DNA from: Cristatella mucedo
Taxonomy: Eukaryota > Bryozoa > Phylactolaemata > Cristatellidae
Assembly: GCA_009760855.2 (NCBI GenBank)
Contig: WPIO01000009.1
Location: 5,526,001-5,590,000 of the forward strand
Length of the DNA stretch: 64,000 nucleotides
Reading direction: 5' to 3'
In this document: piece by piece, positions 12,054-58,197 of the stretch
How the letters are laid out: every line of letters starts with the position of its first letter
How positions within the stretch are numbered: the first letter of the stretch is position 1
Made by a program: the position numbers and the translations under genes
Notes under the pieces: generated by a model
Database searches by the model: none
Seen by the model: the letters and a program-made list of their open reading frames with translations, nothing else
What the model was told of the DNA's origin: nothing

Positions 12054-14704
12054 TCTCTCTCACTCTCTCGTTCCCCCTTCCTCTTGCTGTAACTCTCTCA
12101 GAATGTTTCTCTCTCAGTCTCACAAACTATCCATCTGCATCTTGCCCACTCTATCTTTCTATATATCTATGTATTTCCCCCCTCTCAGTATCTCCCTTTG
12201 CTTCTTTCTCTCATCTCCTCTCCTGTCTCCTCTCCTCTTTTCCCCGCTCTAAGCCTCTCTCTCTCTCTCCCTCACTCTCTCGGCTTAACTGCCAACTCGA
12301 GACTAGAATCCTAGAAATGAATCTCAAGTGCGACTCATGGTCTTACTGCGAATATTGGCTTGAATATTGGTTTTCTTTGACAGCCGCCATTACTCCGGCT
12401 TGCCGCCAATCTTTAAGCAGAACTAGTAGCCCCGGAAGGGTTTCGAGAGAACCTCTCGCTCCTTCACCCCTCAGCTCCGCTGCAGCCACGTAAGCATTCC
12501 TAGCACCCATCGAGCGCCCGCACAGTCATCAGGTGCGGAACGTAGCCTAGCCGCCACGAGCTGTGCAGGTGGGCACCTACTGGCACAGCAAGGTCTGTAG
12601 CGGCGACCCTGCTCCTCCTCCGAGCGCTGCTACGCGCAAGATGGCATGTCTGCGGCGGCGATGTATGCTAAGCGGCAGCAACCCGCAATCGGACTTCATC
12701 AGCTAAGGATTCGCATTTAAGAGTCACGTGATCGTCAGCCATCGAGCTAACTCGGTATCGGTCAGCTCGTGCTTTGGCTGGCTAGTGTTACTCTCGCGAG
12801 ATTTCGCGGGATACTAAGATGCTGTGAAATGGGCAAAGTGTGTGTAGCATCGGGTCATCGTAATCTCCTAGTACTAGCACGGCTTAGGCCCGAGTAAGTT
12901 TTCTACACATTCGCCACGTTCGGCCAGTCCCCTCCATCTGCATGTCTTAGGCTTCGAGGAATGCACACTGGTCAATACGTAATCCCCCTCTCAGCCCAGC
13001 CAAATCGCAGCTATCGTCTACCCTGACTTCACGCCGATCTCTGGCCAGGGCACTCAATACAGTATTTGATCACATTTGCTTCCGATCATTAAAGTACTGA
13101 CGGAGTGCTTTAGTTGTCCTTTGATTTAATTTCAAAGCACCGGTGGCGTAACCAAAATTCTTTCATGCGCTGGGTCAAGCCTTAACCTCGATCAGTAGTC
13201 GTTTCACAGAGTCGTGGCTGCACACGAGCCTTTTTTGATGCAGGACTCGAGATGTTTTGAAGCACGAGCCTCCGCCGTGCGAGCGAACCATTTATCGCTC
13301 AGGCGAGCGGCGGTGCGACGAATGCTGAATTATCATTACCTTACCGCGCCACCGAGTCAGCTCCGTAGGTGGGACTGAGCATTATGTGGAAGCAGCTTCA
13401 TTTGTATAGCGATAGAAGAGCCGAGAGGCGACTCTACCCCGCTTGCTGTGGACAATGGAGGATTGGCTGCTGCGAAACTCAAACTAATGATCAGAGTCAT
13501 TAAGTTCGAGCGCGATAACCCCGGGCCAATACCCAAGAGCTCGCGAGCTTCGCCTCTGGCTATCGCGACGACGAGACACCCCACCTAGCTCTGAGCCGGA
13601 AGAACCGATCGACGTTGATGGCTGCGCCTCCGGCCGAAGGCAACCTGTCGCGGGACCTGCCGACGTAAAATGTCTAGTACGGACTTCCTAATTGTCAACC
13701 TCAATAGCTTTGGATTGCGTACGCGACTCCGGGAAACAGAAGTCTCGCAAAGCGGAAGTCGCCAAAGGAGTTTAAAGGGAAGTCCGAGGTATGGAGCCAA
13801 AACAGCGGTACTAGGTCTGAGCCAAAACAGCGGACTATTGCGTGGCAAGTAGATTATTAGAACGACAGTCTAACAACTGACCGGCTGTGGGCTGCTGGAG
13901 TCGGGGAGCGTCAACACACAATAGGATGGCTCTCGAGAGGAACTGCTGTTTTTTCGCAGCTTCGCAATAGCAGTGATGGCAGTGTGAGCGGGAAGCCAGG
14001 GACGAGGGACAAAACGTTGCGTACGATTGAAAATGTATACGCTTTGAGCTACCGTCGATAGCTAGCCTTTGAGCTGCCGTCGATAGTGAGGGCAGCACGC
14101 ACAGCGAAGTGTGAGGCTGACGTGCAGTTTGTGTGCGGCCTTGTGCAGTTCGCTCGGCCGTCCAACCTCAGGACTTCCTAGTTTCACACGAATGGCTCTC
14201 CGGTATCTATATGAGCGGGATAGCTGACCAGACCCCTGTCATCTGGAGGTGCTGCTGGCGTACAGCAGTTCGCTAACGCTAACATAGCAGCTGTATGAAA
14301 CTTATCCGTCAAGCTTTTATTGGCAGCTTTCTGTAGCGATTTATTTTGTAGTTGGACCTGCTGCAGTGCCATACACTGGCGTCAAAGGAATTCAAAGGAC
14401 AGCTGCGCAGTTTCCGTCCGCCATTTCGGACACGGTGAGCCTTTCGTAGCAATGAAAGACTGGCAGAGCGAGCAGAAAATGAATCCGACTATCGCAGACA
14501 ACTAAAAGAATGCGGACGTCGTAGGAAGCCACTCGGCATCGCACCGCCGACATCAACGGAAACGTCGTGCAAGACCAACACGACATGACAACAGAAAGAG
14601 ACAGAGGAGAAGAAGCACGAGGACGTCGAGCTGTAAAGTTCAGCGAACGCCTTCTTTGGCCTCGGGGTCATCACCTGCAGGCAAAGCGCTCCAGCGGCAC
14701 GATT

Positions 14705-14830
14705 TAAGTCGTGAACTCGAGTCCTGCTGCAGGTACTTCAATATTGCCAGGTGCGAATCAGTGTGATAACCACTAAGGCTCTTCTGCCGCTACAGAAATG
14801 AGCCAGTTGAATCAGCTTATCTAACTTAAC
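14705..14830 (+). mobile_element. SINE-A fragment, diverged
   Basis: GTGAACTCGAGTCCTGC stands where the B box should be. It is followed by AAGGCTCTTCTGCCGCTACA and AATGAGCCAGTTGAATCAGC, the family tail. Confidence 0.65.
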
Positions 14831-15295
14831 TTTACCTTTGAAGAAGTCAACAACAATTAAAGACGAAGGTTAAGGTGGGAGACTTCTCTCAAGACCCAGA
14901 TCGTGAGTTTGAGTCCTCGCCTCGCCCACAGTAGTCGCTGCCAGCCATACGACATTAACGTCTGTGTTCGAACCGTAGCCCACGCGATACGATGATGTAT
15001 ATTGCCTGGTGATGACTTCCAGAGATTAGAGGTGAAGACCGCGGAGCTTGCACCGTCGTCCGCTCGGCCGGCTCTCAGGCAGTCCTTGCATGCCTCTCTA
15101 TCGTCCTCTTCCGGCGCCGCCTGTGAAGTCACTCCTTCAGCTGATTTAATCTGAGCAGACGCTCTTGCGTCCGTGCCGCTGTCATCTCTTCGGATTGATT
15201 TGAGTATCATCGTCGTCGTGTGCTATTGTTTTCTCGACGCTGGTGTGCACTTCTCCGCTGCTACTTCCGGACCAGGAGTCTGGTGACTTCCCCTT

Positions 15296-15357
15296 CATCG
15301 CACTGCCACCGACTCTGCCGAATAGCCGAAGTCCATCGCACTGCCACCGACTCTGCC
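15296..15357. repeat. 25-bp direct duplication
   Basis: CATCGCACTGCCACCGACTC plus TGCCG occurs at 15296-15320 and again at 15333-15357 with a 12-base spacer. Confidence 0.85.
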
Positions 15358-15689
15358 GCAGAGTCGCAGTCCATTGTGGAGGCATGCTGCCAGAAGCCGA
15401 CCCCCACCCTCCACCAGTTACCTGTTACCCGCACCTGTTACTGGCTGATGAGTCGGCTCCTGGAGGCTGACCTTTACCGGGAAAGGCAGCCGAATGCTCG
15501 CTCGTCGATGGAGCTGTCGCCGCCATCGACGGGGCTCCCGTACAGCCGGCTGCAACCGGTCTGCTTCCGGCTCGGTCTGCAGCACGTTGGGATGACCAGC
15601 TGGATTGGAACCACCCCCTCCCTACGTATCGCCGGTCTCGAACCGTCTGAGGGCAGCCGGCACGGCCTACCTGTCGGCTTTGGGGTACA

Positions 15690-15735
15690 GGAGTATCTCA
15701 GCCGACGAGTGCTGCCACGTCGGCTGAAATACTCC
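15690..15735. repeat. 18-bp hairpin, one mismatch
   Basis: GGAGTATCTCAGCCGACG, a 10-base loop, then CGTCGGCTGAAATACTCC. One A/G mismatch. Confidence 0.85.
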
Positions 15736-16496
15736 CGAGATCGTCGGCATTTCCTGCGACCATCGGGATCTGCAGCGTCGGTCACTGGGCCATCATTCTG
15801 CGGTGTCGGGGCACGATAAACGCTGGCATGAACCCGCCCCCCCCCCGGCCCATTCGCCGCGAGCCATGCGAGTACCGAGGCAACCGGAGCCATTTGCTCG
15901 ACACACGTGGTCACTATGGAGAACCTCCCACTCGCACCGTCCCCCTGCCCGAAAGGGCTGGCGGAGGCTGCAAAAGTTATGCGACCAGCTGGTAGCCAGC
16001 CGGTTGCCGTGGTCATGGTGGAGTGGGGGCATCGGCCGACCTCCCTGACCGGAGAGGCTCTATCGCAAGTCTCCATCGGTCGCCGGCTGTCGATAGAGCC
16101 TGATTAGCCCGCGGTATCTCTTAAGTGACATCAATGGCTGATGACCTGTGCCGGCCAAGTCTGGCAGACCGGGGGACTGGACAGCAGCCGGTGGAGATTT
16201 AGATTCTTCGCTTCGGCTGGCTCGCACGGCCGCCGGCTGTCAGGCTGACTGACACAATCTTATTGGGTCGGATATGTCGCTCGAATGGCTTGTCGAGGCG
16301 CTCGAGTCAAGCTCGGCGATCAAGACGATCGCACGATAAGACTGGTCGAAGGCTGCCAAGAGGATAACGATGAGCCGCTAGGGGGTCCCTCGGGGCCTGG
16401 TTTTGCAGTTCAGTCACGGCCGGCCCATCGACTCCCACTACGAATGGAAACCTAGCAGCTGCTGCGTCTCTACCGATCCAATAGGCAACGAGCTTG

Positions 16497-17225
16497 ACTT
16501 CGGAGTTTATTTGGTCGTCTAATGAAAGGTCACTTTGAAATAGGACACCTAGATTTCGTGCAGATTCAACAGGAGATATGCTGGCAGAGCCGATTGTGAG
16601 CGTTAACCTTTCCAATTTCCGAATCACAGTTGGTTTGTCCGTAACTAGTAAGTTGGTTTTTATCATCCTTAATCCTTAAGAGAGTTTGCTGCCATCCATG
16701 TGCGGATGTCATTATTACATGCAGCAATGAGGTTGAGAGAATTCGACGTGCTGGAGGTCGGGAGAAATCGAAGTAGAGATACAACTGAGTGTCATCTGCA
16801 AAGAAATGAAAGCCTAGATTGTGCTTGGCAATCACATCGGCAAGAGGGAGAGTATAAACCGTGAAAAGAACAGGACCAAGCACAGAGCTCCTGGGTACCC
16901 CATATTTCAGAGGTTCCTCTGATAATCTTTGTCCATTCACATCAATACTCTGGAGTCCCCCACTGAGATAGGACCTGAACCATTGGAATGCAGTGCTAGT
17001 GATGCCCAGGCGAGATGAGAGGCGCTCAAGAAGGACTTGCTGATCGGTAGTATCAATCAAAAGCTGCCGAAAGATGGAGCAAAACAAGCAGAAATACTCT
17101 ATATAAGTCGGCATTCCTACGTAGGTTGTTATACAGCCGAGGCAATGCTGACTCGGTTGAGTGATTAGCTCTTAAGCCAGACTGCAAAGAGATTCAGTTC
17201 TCTGGTGGCGCTATACACGTAAATT
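16497..17225 (-). mobile_element. L2/CR1-type LINE fragment (reverse transcriptase)
   Basis: Minus-strand frame with DTTDQQVLLERLSSRLGI, YLSGGLQSIDVNGQ, YGVPRSSVLGPVLF, FHFFADDTQLYLYFDFS and, after frame breaks, LERLTLTIGSASISPVESAR. It lacks the 3' tail; the 3' side ends abruptly in GC-rich sequence at about 16497. Confidence 0.9.
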
Positions 17226-17229
17226 GTGA

Positions 17230-19079
17230 TTGTTATTATTACCCTGAAAGCCTCTAATATCGCCCTCTGAGGCGTGGTTACACGGTCGATTCTTTCGGTG
17301 GCTTTCCGTTGGTCTTGTCATCTACGTAATTCGCTCTCAGTGGTCCGTTGGTATCCGCTCAGAAAAATGAAGCCCGACGGCAATTGGAGAAATTCGGCGG
17401 AAGCTTAGACTAGAGACCAATTGGGTGTGCCTTCAAATTCCACTGAAAAAGTGGACGCCAGAATGTATTAATTACTAAGACCTGTAACGAAGGGCGATTA
17501 TTAGAACTTTAGCTCTAAGAGCTATAGCCGCTATTCTGAGCCTCAATCTGCCAGCGCATCGATAGCAGTGCAGTCAACGTAATCGAGGCCAAACTATCGG
17601 TACTCTCCCACTCGCTTCAATATATTTGTCGACCGAGTCGAGCTAAGGTGTTCGTCTATGGCGAACTATGGTCTTGCCGGCGGTCTAGGCTGATTCACGT
17701 GGGCGACTCGCCAGTCAGATCCTGAATCTGCTCGGCAACATGCCGAATGCACGCTGCTCTCGACAGCTTTTCGAGCAGCTTGTGCATTCGGGCGAGAGAT
17801 CAAAGCCGCCGGGCGTGGTGCTGAGCCTCGCTTTCGGCGCTTGCTTGGACTGACAGCAGCCTTGTAAGCTGGTAGGCGCCAAAAGAGCAGACACACATCG
17901 ACTGAGGCGACGAACCGGTCGACAGCCGTCGCGGAGTCACAGCGAGCCGCTCTCAAGCGGATTGGGCTGTCGCGCACATTCGTCGTTTGGACGGAGGTAT
18001 CTTCCTACGCGAGGTCCAGCAAGAAGTGGATATAGTCGTCTCATAGATAGTCGTCTGAAGATAGCGTCTCACTCCAGCCTACCAGCTCCACCTAGCCGCA
18101 GGGTGCTTGCGTACGCCTCCTGATCCGGAGGCCGTACCGGTGTCGTGTGACAGTGGCTCTGGCGGCGGCTGTTCCGGTGGGAGTCTCGGGGAGACACAGC
18201 GAGCGCACTTGTGCGCGGTAAGCGAGACTGCTTTATTCCTCTCGGCGGGCACATATATGTGTGAGAGCTCAACCGATCGCAGCTGACGGCACAAAATATA
18301 ACCGGCATTAGTGGCCCGTCGTCGCTGCGCTACTTCAGCGACTCAACTATTGGCCACAGGCGAGGCGTGTGCATTAGTGTCAGTCGCTTCGCTAATTACA
18401 GCAGAAGCTGCAGGCGCGCACAGCACCAGCAGCCGTACCGCCGGGGCGTCTTCGCCCGCCGATACGGAGAGACGCGGTCGCTCAAACTTAGCTCACTGCA
18501 CAGCATACATTCGCAAATATCTCTGAAACATCATACTATCGACGACTACGTCTTACCTAGCTGTACCGCTGCTGCTTCTTCCTTGAGTGTTCGTCGGACA
18601 GAACACGAGCAGCAGCGGCAGCGGTAGGCAATCGAACAAGGAGCCATGTCGCAAGCTGACATATCCCACCACCCGTTCCGCCACCAGTACAGCGAACCCA
18701 TGACTGCAGTGTAGGTGGAGCTTCGCGGATGACTCACGGGAAAATACTATCGGCTACAGAAAACCAACCGAAAGCCGATCAGATTGTGTAAACGCGACCT
18801 TTACTACTTTGCGGTGTATGTATAGTGCCTAGAAAGAGATTAAGATCTCTGAGGGCGCCACACACATTATTTGTTATTCTTCTTATTAGTATTCGTCTTG
18901 TCAGTTCGACCGACTGAAAGACGACGGAAAACTGGCAGACGGAAACCCGACCGCCTCAGCGCGGCTTATTAGCCCGGGCGGCCTCTAGCTGGAAGCTCGA
19001 TAGTCCGAGAGAGCGCTGCGAGCATCTTTTTTGCAGGAGGGCGCCTCAAGAGGCCGCTATTTTGGTTTCGGGGCAGCTC
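17230..19079. other. Intergenic upstream of UGCG
   Basis: No supported exon. It contains a solo LINE tail near 18815-18895 and otherwise GC-rich unique sequence. Confidence 0.4.
18815..18895 (+). mobile_element. Solo LINE 3' tail
   Basis: GTGCCTAGAAAGAGATTAAG, then ATCTCTGAGGGCGCC and a degenerate ATT-rich end: the family 3' hairpin without upstream coding sequence. A severely 5'-truncated insertion. Confidence 0.8.
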
Positions 19080-19495
19080 TCTGTCCCGACCCATCACAGC
19101 CGCGTCGCGTGCGCGGTGGCGGCGCGACGAAGACGAATGACGAACGATGCTCCACCCCACCCCACCCCACGGTCGTGCTGTGGGCGTGACGACGACGGCC
19201 GTAACTTACGCTCGCTCGCGTGCGTCACCTGAGTCACCTACGTGCAATAATGCGGCCGTAAGCTTTGGCGGAAGCCATCTAGTTAGTGCCCGGCACCGAG
19301 CGTAAGCCGCCCTCCCGTCTGCCGCATGCGCGCGAGCGCGGTCTACTCGCTACAAGACCGGTACCCGGCCGGAAAGCGGAATTCGGCCACGGCCACGACG
19401 AACACCGATCAGGCACGTGAAGGCTCTACGTCACAACGCTAGTCACGTGGTAGCTACCGCCGTGCTTGTGCGCCGGCTGACACCCATTCAGGGTC
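19080..19495 (+). promoter_or_regulatory. CpG-dense region upstream of UGCG start
   Basis: The 400 bases before the UGCG start codon are rich in CG dinucleotides (runs such as GCGCGCGAGCGCGG) compared with the flanking CT repeat and intron sequence. That is compatible with a promoter and 5' UTR. No TATA box or initiator was identified, so the assignment rests on position and composition only. Confidence 0.3.
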
Positions 19496-35478
<15,983 letters not shown>

Positions 35479-35479
35479 C

Positions 35480-36720
35480 TGTGCCTGCCGCTGGTTGGCT
35501 CCGCCGTGCCATCGGCCGACACCGCCGGCTAGGACAGACTGTCAGCAGCTGCAGTGTCGGCAGCAAGATGTCCGCCGACCTGCACCATCTTTGTCTGGTC
35601 ATGGCCTCTGCCACCACCACGAGCGCTCAAAGGGCACGAAGTTCGGACGGCTGGGCGGCGCCATCGCCGGGCAGAGCAGAGCTCGGAAGCACCTCCGAGG
35701 CGTGCTCCACTGCTGCAGCTCTCGCCGCTGCCGGGCAGCTGGCATGACCGCCTGTGCGAAGAACCGGACGTCCGGACCGCCTGGGCCGGACGTCGTGCGC
35801 CGACCGATCGGTGAACCATCTCCTCACGGCCGTCCATAAGACGGCGTGCTAGCTAGCCGCCGTTTAGGGCTAAGGCCCGCGGTGCTCGAACAAAACGTAT
35901 TCCCGCTCTTCTGCTCTTAGGAGATGGCAGCAGTCAACCGGGCCCGCGCACTCACCTCATTCCATGCGGTGCCACGGTCTGGTCCGTGCGATCATGAAGC
36001 ACTGTGATCTGCAGCGTAGGCCTTGACCCAGCCTCCTGCCAACCAGCGCCTCAGCAGCCGCCTGCCCATGTGCTGTACGCCAACCGCGTCACGTGGAATG
36101 CTCTCCCCTTTGTTGTTTGTGTACAGCAGGCATCCTGCTGTTCTTTCATTGGGCAATCACTTCCATCACGTTTTCATTACGTGGAAAGCTTTGCATTGGC
36201 GGCAGTGTTGCGCGTGCACAGTGCCTCTGCACAGGGCTGTCTGCTAGTCACAGTACTGCTAGTCACGTGCTAGTCGCAGCACTGCCACGAGCCTCTGCCC
36301 GAAGGCAAAAATCCATCGACATCATTACCACCAGCCGATCATGGCCGTGACCCGGAAGTGAGGCAGATGCCTCGTGCGGCAAATCCGCTGCGATGCCTCG
36401 GCTTTGCAAGCTGCTGGCTTGCTTTACATTACATTACATTACTTGCACCAGATCATCTTAGTGTAAATATGTGCGACTCTGTGTGAGTGCCTTTGTAATA
36501 TACATATATATGGAACAAGTCGGCTGCTGTGTGCAGCTGGCGTTGCTTCACGAACGTTGACATTGCTCGAGTCTGCTCGCACTGATCGATCTCTGTGCTG
36601 CGCTGAATGCCGTTGATGACCAAGACCTTGTCATCTTGACAGTCTGGCCTGGCCATCTCTGGCATTGCATGCAGCAGTCCTGTCATAGTGGAAGATGTCA
36701 GAGCTTTAATGTCAGTGACC
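35480..36720. other. Sequence after the UGCG stop
   Basis: Presumably 3' UTR and flank. No clear AATAAA near the stop. A short (ATTAC)n run lies at 36424-36442. Confidence 0.35.
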
Positions 36721-36724
36721 ACCG

Positions 36725-37245
36725 GTCATTTGGCACCCCTTGAAATACGGGTGCCCCACAGATCTGCGTCTTTTCACAGTTTATACTCTTTCTCGTGCCT
36801 ATGTGATGACTAAGCATGCACGATCTAGGCTTTCATGCCTATGCAGACGATGCTCAGCTCTGCTTGAACTTCTTGAATCTTTCCCAGCCTTCCTCAGATT
36901 CTCTCAGCTCCCTCGCAGCCTGCTTTGCCGACATTCGTGCTTGGATGCCCGGCATTCGAATTTGAATGGCAGCTTTCTAAAACTAAATGATGACGAGATC
37001 TAACAGATTGTTATATAAGCGACCCTGTTATCAGTACTCTCACCCTCAACATAGGCTCGGGTCACTATTTCCTTCGTGGAATCCAGGTGCACGGTTCCAA
37101 AATAATTTTATGCTAGATAGCAGCATCAGCTCTATAGTCACGTCTACGTACATTCAGCTTGTTAGTATGATTAAAGCTTCGGCATACTTGAATAATGCTA
37201 CCACAGCCAAGTTAGTCCATGAGTTTTGACATCCGGTATAAACCT
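36725..37245 (+). mobile_element. Degenerate L2/CR1-type LINE fragment
   Basis: Plus-strand pieces resembling LFTVYTL, YADDAQLC, FLKLNDDE and the NNFMLDSSISSIVTSTYIQL region. It is interrupted by the CT repeat at 37262. Confidence 0.7.
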
Positions 37246-37261
37246 CTGTAGCTCTCTTCTT

Positions 37262-37383
<122 letters not shown>

Positions 37384-37510
37384 CAGGCTCTCCCTCTCAG
37401 TATCTCTCAGCTTTTGTTTGGTATATCCTGTGGGAAGCCTAGCGAAACAAGGAAAGGTTAACAGAGGCACTCAAGCATATATTGCATTGTTAAGAGCTGC
37501 TCAGTTCTCC

Positions 37511-37545
37511 GGCTAGCATTGCAGTGAATCACTGCAATGCTAGCC
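37511..37545. repeat. 17-bp perfect palindrome, 1-base centre
   Basis: GGCTAGCATTGCAGTGA, A, then its exact reverse complement. Confidence 0.95.
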
Positions 37546-37559
37546 GTTAAGCTCACTTT

Positions 37560-38160
37560 AAACCCGGGTTATCTGCCTATGCACTTAGTGCTCACTATGT
37601 AATGAACCGCTAATACCATAGGCTACAGGAGTCGTGACCGGGTCATAGACCTGTTTGCTGTGACCGAAATGTGGCTGAAATTGATGAATTGCATGCCGAT
37701 CACCGACACTACATCGACATGCTTCTATTTCTTACAACCCCCAAGATCAGTGAAAGGGTGGGGTACCCATCGTTTCGGGTCAGTCATGACGCTTGCTGTT
37801 CATTCGAAACGTCCAGATCTCTAGCAATGCGCTCCCCCAACAAACAGCTGCCAAATGGTGGTACTTATCTATCATCCAAGTACCAAGACTTAATTTTGAA
37901 TTTTCCAAATTTTATTTTGATTCTGCATTCATGAAATCAACTATTTCTTGTACCAGTGAGTTCGCAATTTCTTATCGTAACCGAGCTGACTGCGTACGTC
38001 CAAATTGCATACCTAGGCTGAGCGGTTTTGTCCTTGGCTCGTGTACATGTCCTAATCACAAATAAATATCGTCCTCGTTATTCAAATACTCCGGCGTTTG
38101 CAATTTTCAGCTCCTGATGATAATGATAAACTCTGCAGATCTGACACGTTCGCATCATTC
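37560..38160 (+). mobile_element. Degenerate LINE endonuclease-region fragment
   Basis: Frame pieces DLFAVTEMWLKL (cf. LALTETWL) and HRFGSVMT-like follow in the plus orientation. Heavily mutated. Probably the 5' part of the element that continues at 38200, or a separate old copy. Confidence 0.5.
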
Positions 38161-38199
38161 TCTACAGTATGCATCCCCGTCAGTATCAAAATACTTTGT

Positions 38200-39405
38200 G
38201 AATTTTGAAACCTTTAGACACGACATTTATCTTTTTTACAACAATTGACAAAGATCGTCCCGAGAAACCTCTCAAAGATGGGGTACATCACGGCACCGTG
38301 CTACATCCGGTTCTTTTCACGAGTTATACTATCCCTCTAGCCGATGCAAATGCTAGATACAATCTAGGCTTTCGCTTCTATGAAAATGGCACTCAGTTGT
38401 ACCTCTGCTTTGATCCCTCTCAGCCCTCCAACGTGTCGAATTCTCTCAACTCCCTTGCTGCACGTATTGATGACATCCGCACAAGAATGGCAGCAAATTT
38501 TTTTAAACTGCTCTCTCCTGTTGAATCTGTACGAAATCGTGGAGTGATTTCCAGTGACCTTTCACTAAACGACCTCATCAGGTCCACAGTCAAATCTGCC
38601 TACTTTCAGCTACATGGCATTGCTAAAATTCAGGCTTGTTTAGACAGGGATGCCACATCTAAGTTGGTCCATGCATTTGTCACATCTCGTCTCGACTTCT
38701 GCAACTCACTACTTGCTGGTCTACCGGCCTGTGCACTCAGGCACTTACAGCTGGTGCAAAACTCCACAGCTAGGCTTGTCTGTCGTGAGCGTCGCAGTTG
38801 CCACATCACACCACTTCTCGCCGACCTGCACTGGCTACCAGTCAGGAAACGGATCGATTTCAAGGCTTTGTCGTTCACTTTTTGGTCACTTCATTCTTTG
38901 GCTCCAGCCTATCCCTCAGATCTACTCCCCCATCAGGGCAAGCATCGTACCACCCGCTGCTCGGAATCCAACAGTCAACCAATACCTCGTACAAACCTCA
39001 AATCCTTTGGAGACCGTGCATTTAGTTCGTATGCTCCTAAAGCCTGGAATTCACTCCTGACTTGCGTCACGACATCTCCGGACTTGTCCACATTAAAAAA
39101 GACAACTAAAAAATCAACTAAAAACATGCCTATTTATCACAGTATTTAGTGGGTCCTTATGACTCGTCCTTTAAGTGCTAACGTGTGCTGACACCGGGCA
39201 TTCTACCATTAACCACAGTTGCATGCTGACCCTGTGCATGTCACCCCTAACCATGTTATTCATGTTGTTTATTGAGCATGCTACCACTAATCATTCGATT
39301 GCCTAGAAAGAAGATTTTGAGATGCTACCACTAATCATTCAATTGCCTAGAAAGAAGATTTTGAGTTTTCTGAGGGCACTACATCAAATGTATTATTATT
39401 ATTAA
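38200..39405 (+). mobile_element. L2/CR1-type LINE, RT to 3' tail
   Basis: Plus-strand ORF of 314 codons (38205-39149): VHHGTVLHPVLFTSYTIPL, FRFYENGTQLYLCFDPSQPS, RIDDIRTRMAANFFKL, VKSAYFQLHGIAKIQACLDR, DATSKLVHAFVTSRLDFCNS and NPIPRTNL-type segments. The catalytic YADD reads YENG, so it is dead although the frame is open. The 3' end carries a 45-base tandem duplication around TGCCTAGAAAGAAGATTTTG, then an ATT repeat. Confidence 0.93.
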
Positions 39406-39409
39406 CGAA

Positions 39410-40274
39410 TAACTACAGGAAGCCGAATTGACCAGATATTTTGTTGCAGGCATTTTGACTTTTGATTTTACAGGCATGACCAGAATTCAACGCATCTGTG
39501 TCTATATAACTGTTTGCACGAAATAACGAGGCTGCTACTGAGATTCGTGCTGAGGCCGCTTCGAGAGGCTCTAGAACTCCTCCTCAGTATCGACCACGAA
39601 GCTGCGATGTCGGGCATCCGTTTCCTTCACTGTTATTGCACCGAGAGACGCACTACCGAAAACGTTACAAACGTTATTGCCATTGACGCTGGCGCTCGTA
39701 GAGCACGCTACAGCTGATGCACTCCACCATGACTTGAATTACTTCACCGGAGTGCCGTGTTGCTCGGTTTATTAAGCGAACAAATTTCTTGGCTTCTCAT
39801 CAGCGATGCAGGGGCATCGCTAGCTCCTGTGTGAAGCTTTAGAGGTTAAGTAGGCTCACTACTGTTTCGCTCGTCTGTCGCGGCAGCCGCGGCACTCACT
39901 TAAACCCATGAAAAGCGATGCCTTCTGGCTCTTCCGGGGCACGCCTGGACATGCCCCGGCTGGCTGTTGCAAGCAAAGGCTTTTGGTGGCTGCAGGTCAC
40001 AAAGGTGCACCGGCGGCCCACCGAACCTAGCCAGATATGTGCACGGCTTGTACAAACTCGGGAGACATTACTCGATTATCATTTAATATTAACATACAGA
40101 GCTGTGCTAGAATCGCCAAGAACATGTACAAGATTGTCTTTCGCCACACCAGGCAAGGGGAGACTGCAGAGCCACCGAGCAATCAGTCTGCTTATGTCAC
40201 CGGACCGTCCAGACGCGGTTGCTAGTGAGCTTCGCAGCACACCAGTCACGACGGCTCGTTGAGGCACTCTTCTG

Positions 40275-40278
<4 letters not shown>
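39410..40278. other. Intergenic / possible MACROD 3' UTR
   Basis: Unique sequence without supported exon. If the signal at 39768 is used, the part above it is MACROD 3' UTR. Confidence 0.3.
39768..39773 (-). promoter_or_regulatory. Candidate polyadenylation signal for MACROD
   Basis: TTTATT on the plus strand reads AATAAA on the minus strand, about 780 bases past the MACROD stop. The implied 3' UTR would include the GA repeat at 40279-40364. This is only a hexamer match; a nearer variant signal could be used. Confidence 0.2.

Positions 40279-40364
<86 letters not shown>
40279..40364. repeat. (CT)n microsatellite, just past the MACROD stop
   Basis: 86 bases of CT on the plus strand, that is GA in the MACROD sense, starting about 190 bases after the stop codon. 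Confidence 0.97.
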
Positions 40365-40366
<2 letters not shown>

Positions 40367-40549
40367 TGACTAGATGGCCTAAGGAAGTGACACAGCAGTC
40401 AGAGGTCAGTAGGTAGGGAAGCGCCGCAGTAACCACTGATGGCAAACGCTCAGAGCAAATAGCCAGCGTCTGAGGTCCGGGCACACATCCTTTTTCTGAC
40501 TCTCGTCGTCAACTGCCGTCGCGGCAGCTTCCCGGACCGGCTCTCATCG

Positions 40550-57784
<17,235 letters not shown>

Positions 57785-58197
57785 AGTGCCACCGGTGACC
57801 AGGTGACCATGTACTCTCTCGCAGACGGCAACGCTCAGCTGCCAGGATATCTATGAGGGGCGCAAAAAGTGGCCCTGCCACCACTGCTTCGGAGGGTGCT
57901 CTCAAGCAGACAGCTTTTCACACCGAAGCCCCAGTGGTAATACGACCTCCGAAATGAACCGAGGCAGCAAGCACCGGCCCAGTGTATCTATTACCGGTTG
58001 CACAGGGGGGGGGAGAAGCGGGCACACGCTGATAACACGTGATCCGGGTGCGCTGCAAGGCACAGCCACTGCATTTCGCTGCTCGGCGGTTCCTGATGCA
58101 GGCATGCCATTGAGCCATTAGCGGACCATGGACCAGCCCATAAGTAGCGCTGCTATGAGCGTCGAAGCAAGACAGCGGCAACAGACAGAAACAGCGC

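Larger units (their letters stand above)
12290..16490. other. GC-rich intergenic sequence, no gene recognised
   Basis: Frames of up to 200 codons exist on both strands near 15220-16076. They overlap each other antisense, lack domains and contain inverted repeats, so I treat them as non-coding. Short direct repeats (GAGCCAAAACAGCGG at 13795 and 13819; TTTGAGCT-CCGTCGATAG near 14041 and 14069) are present. Confidence 0.4.

Noticed and set aside
15220-16076. Two antisense ORFs of about 200 codons
   Set aside because: GC-rich, mutually antisense, containing inverted repeats and no recognisable protein features or splice support.
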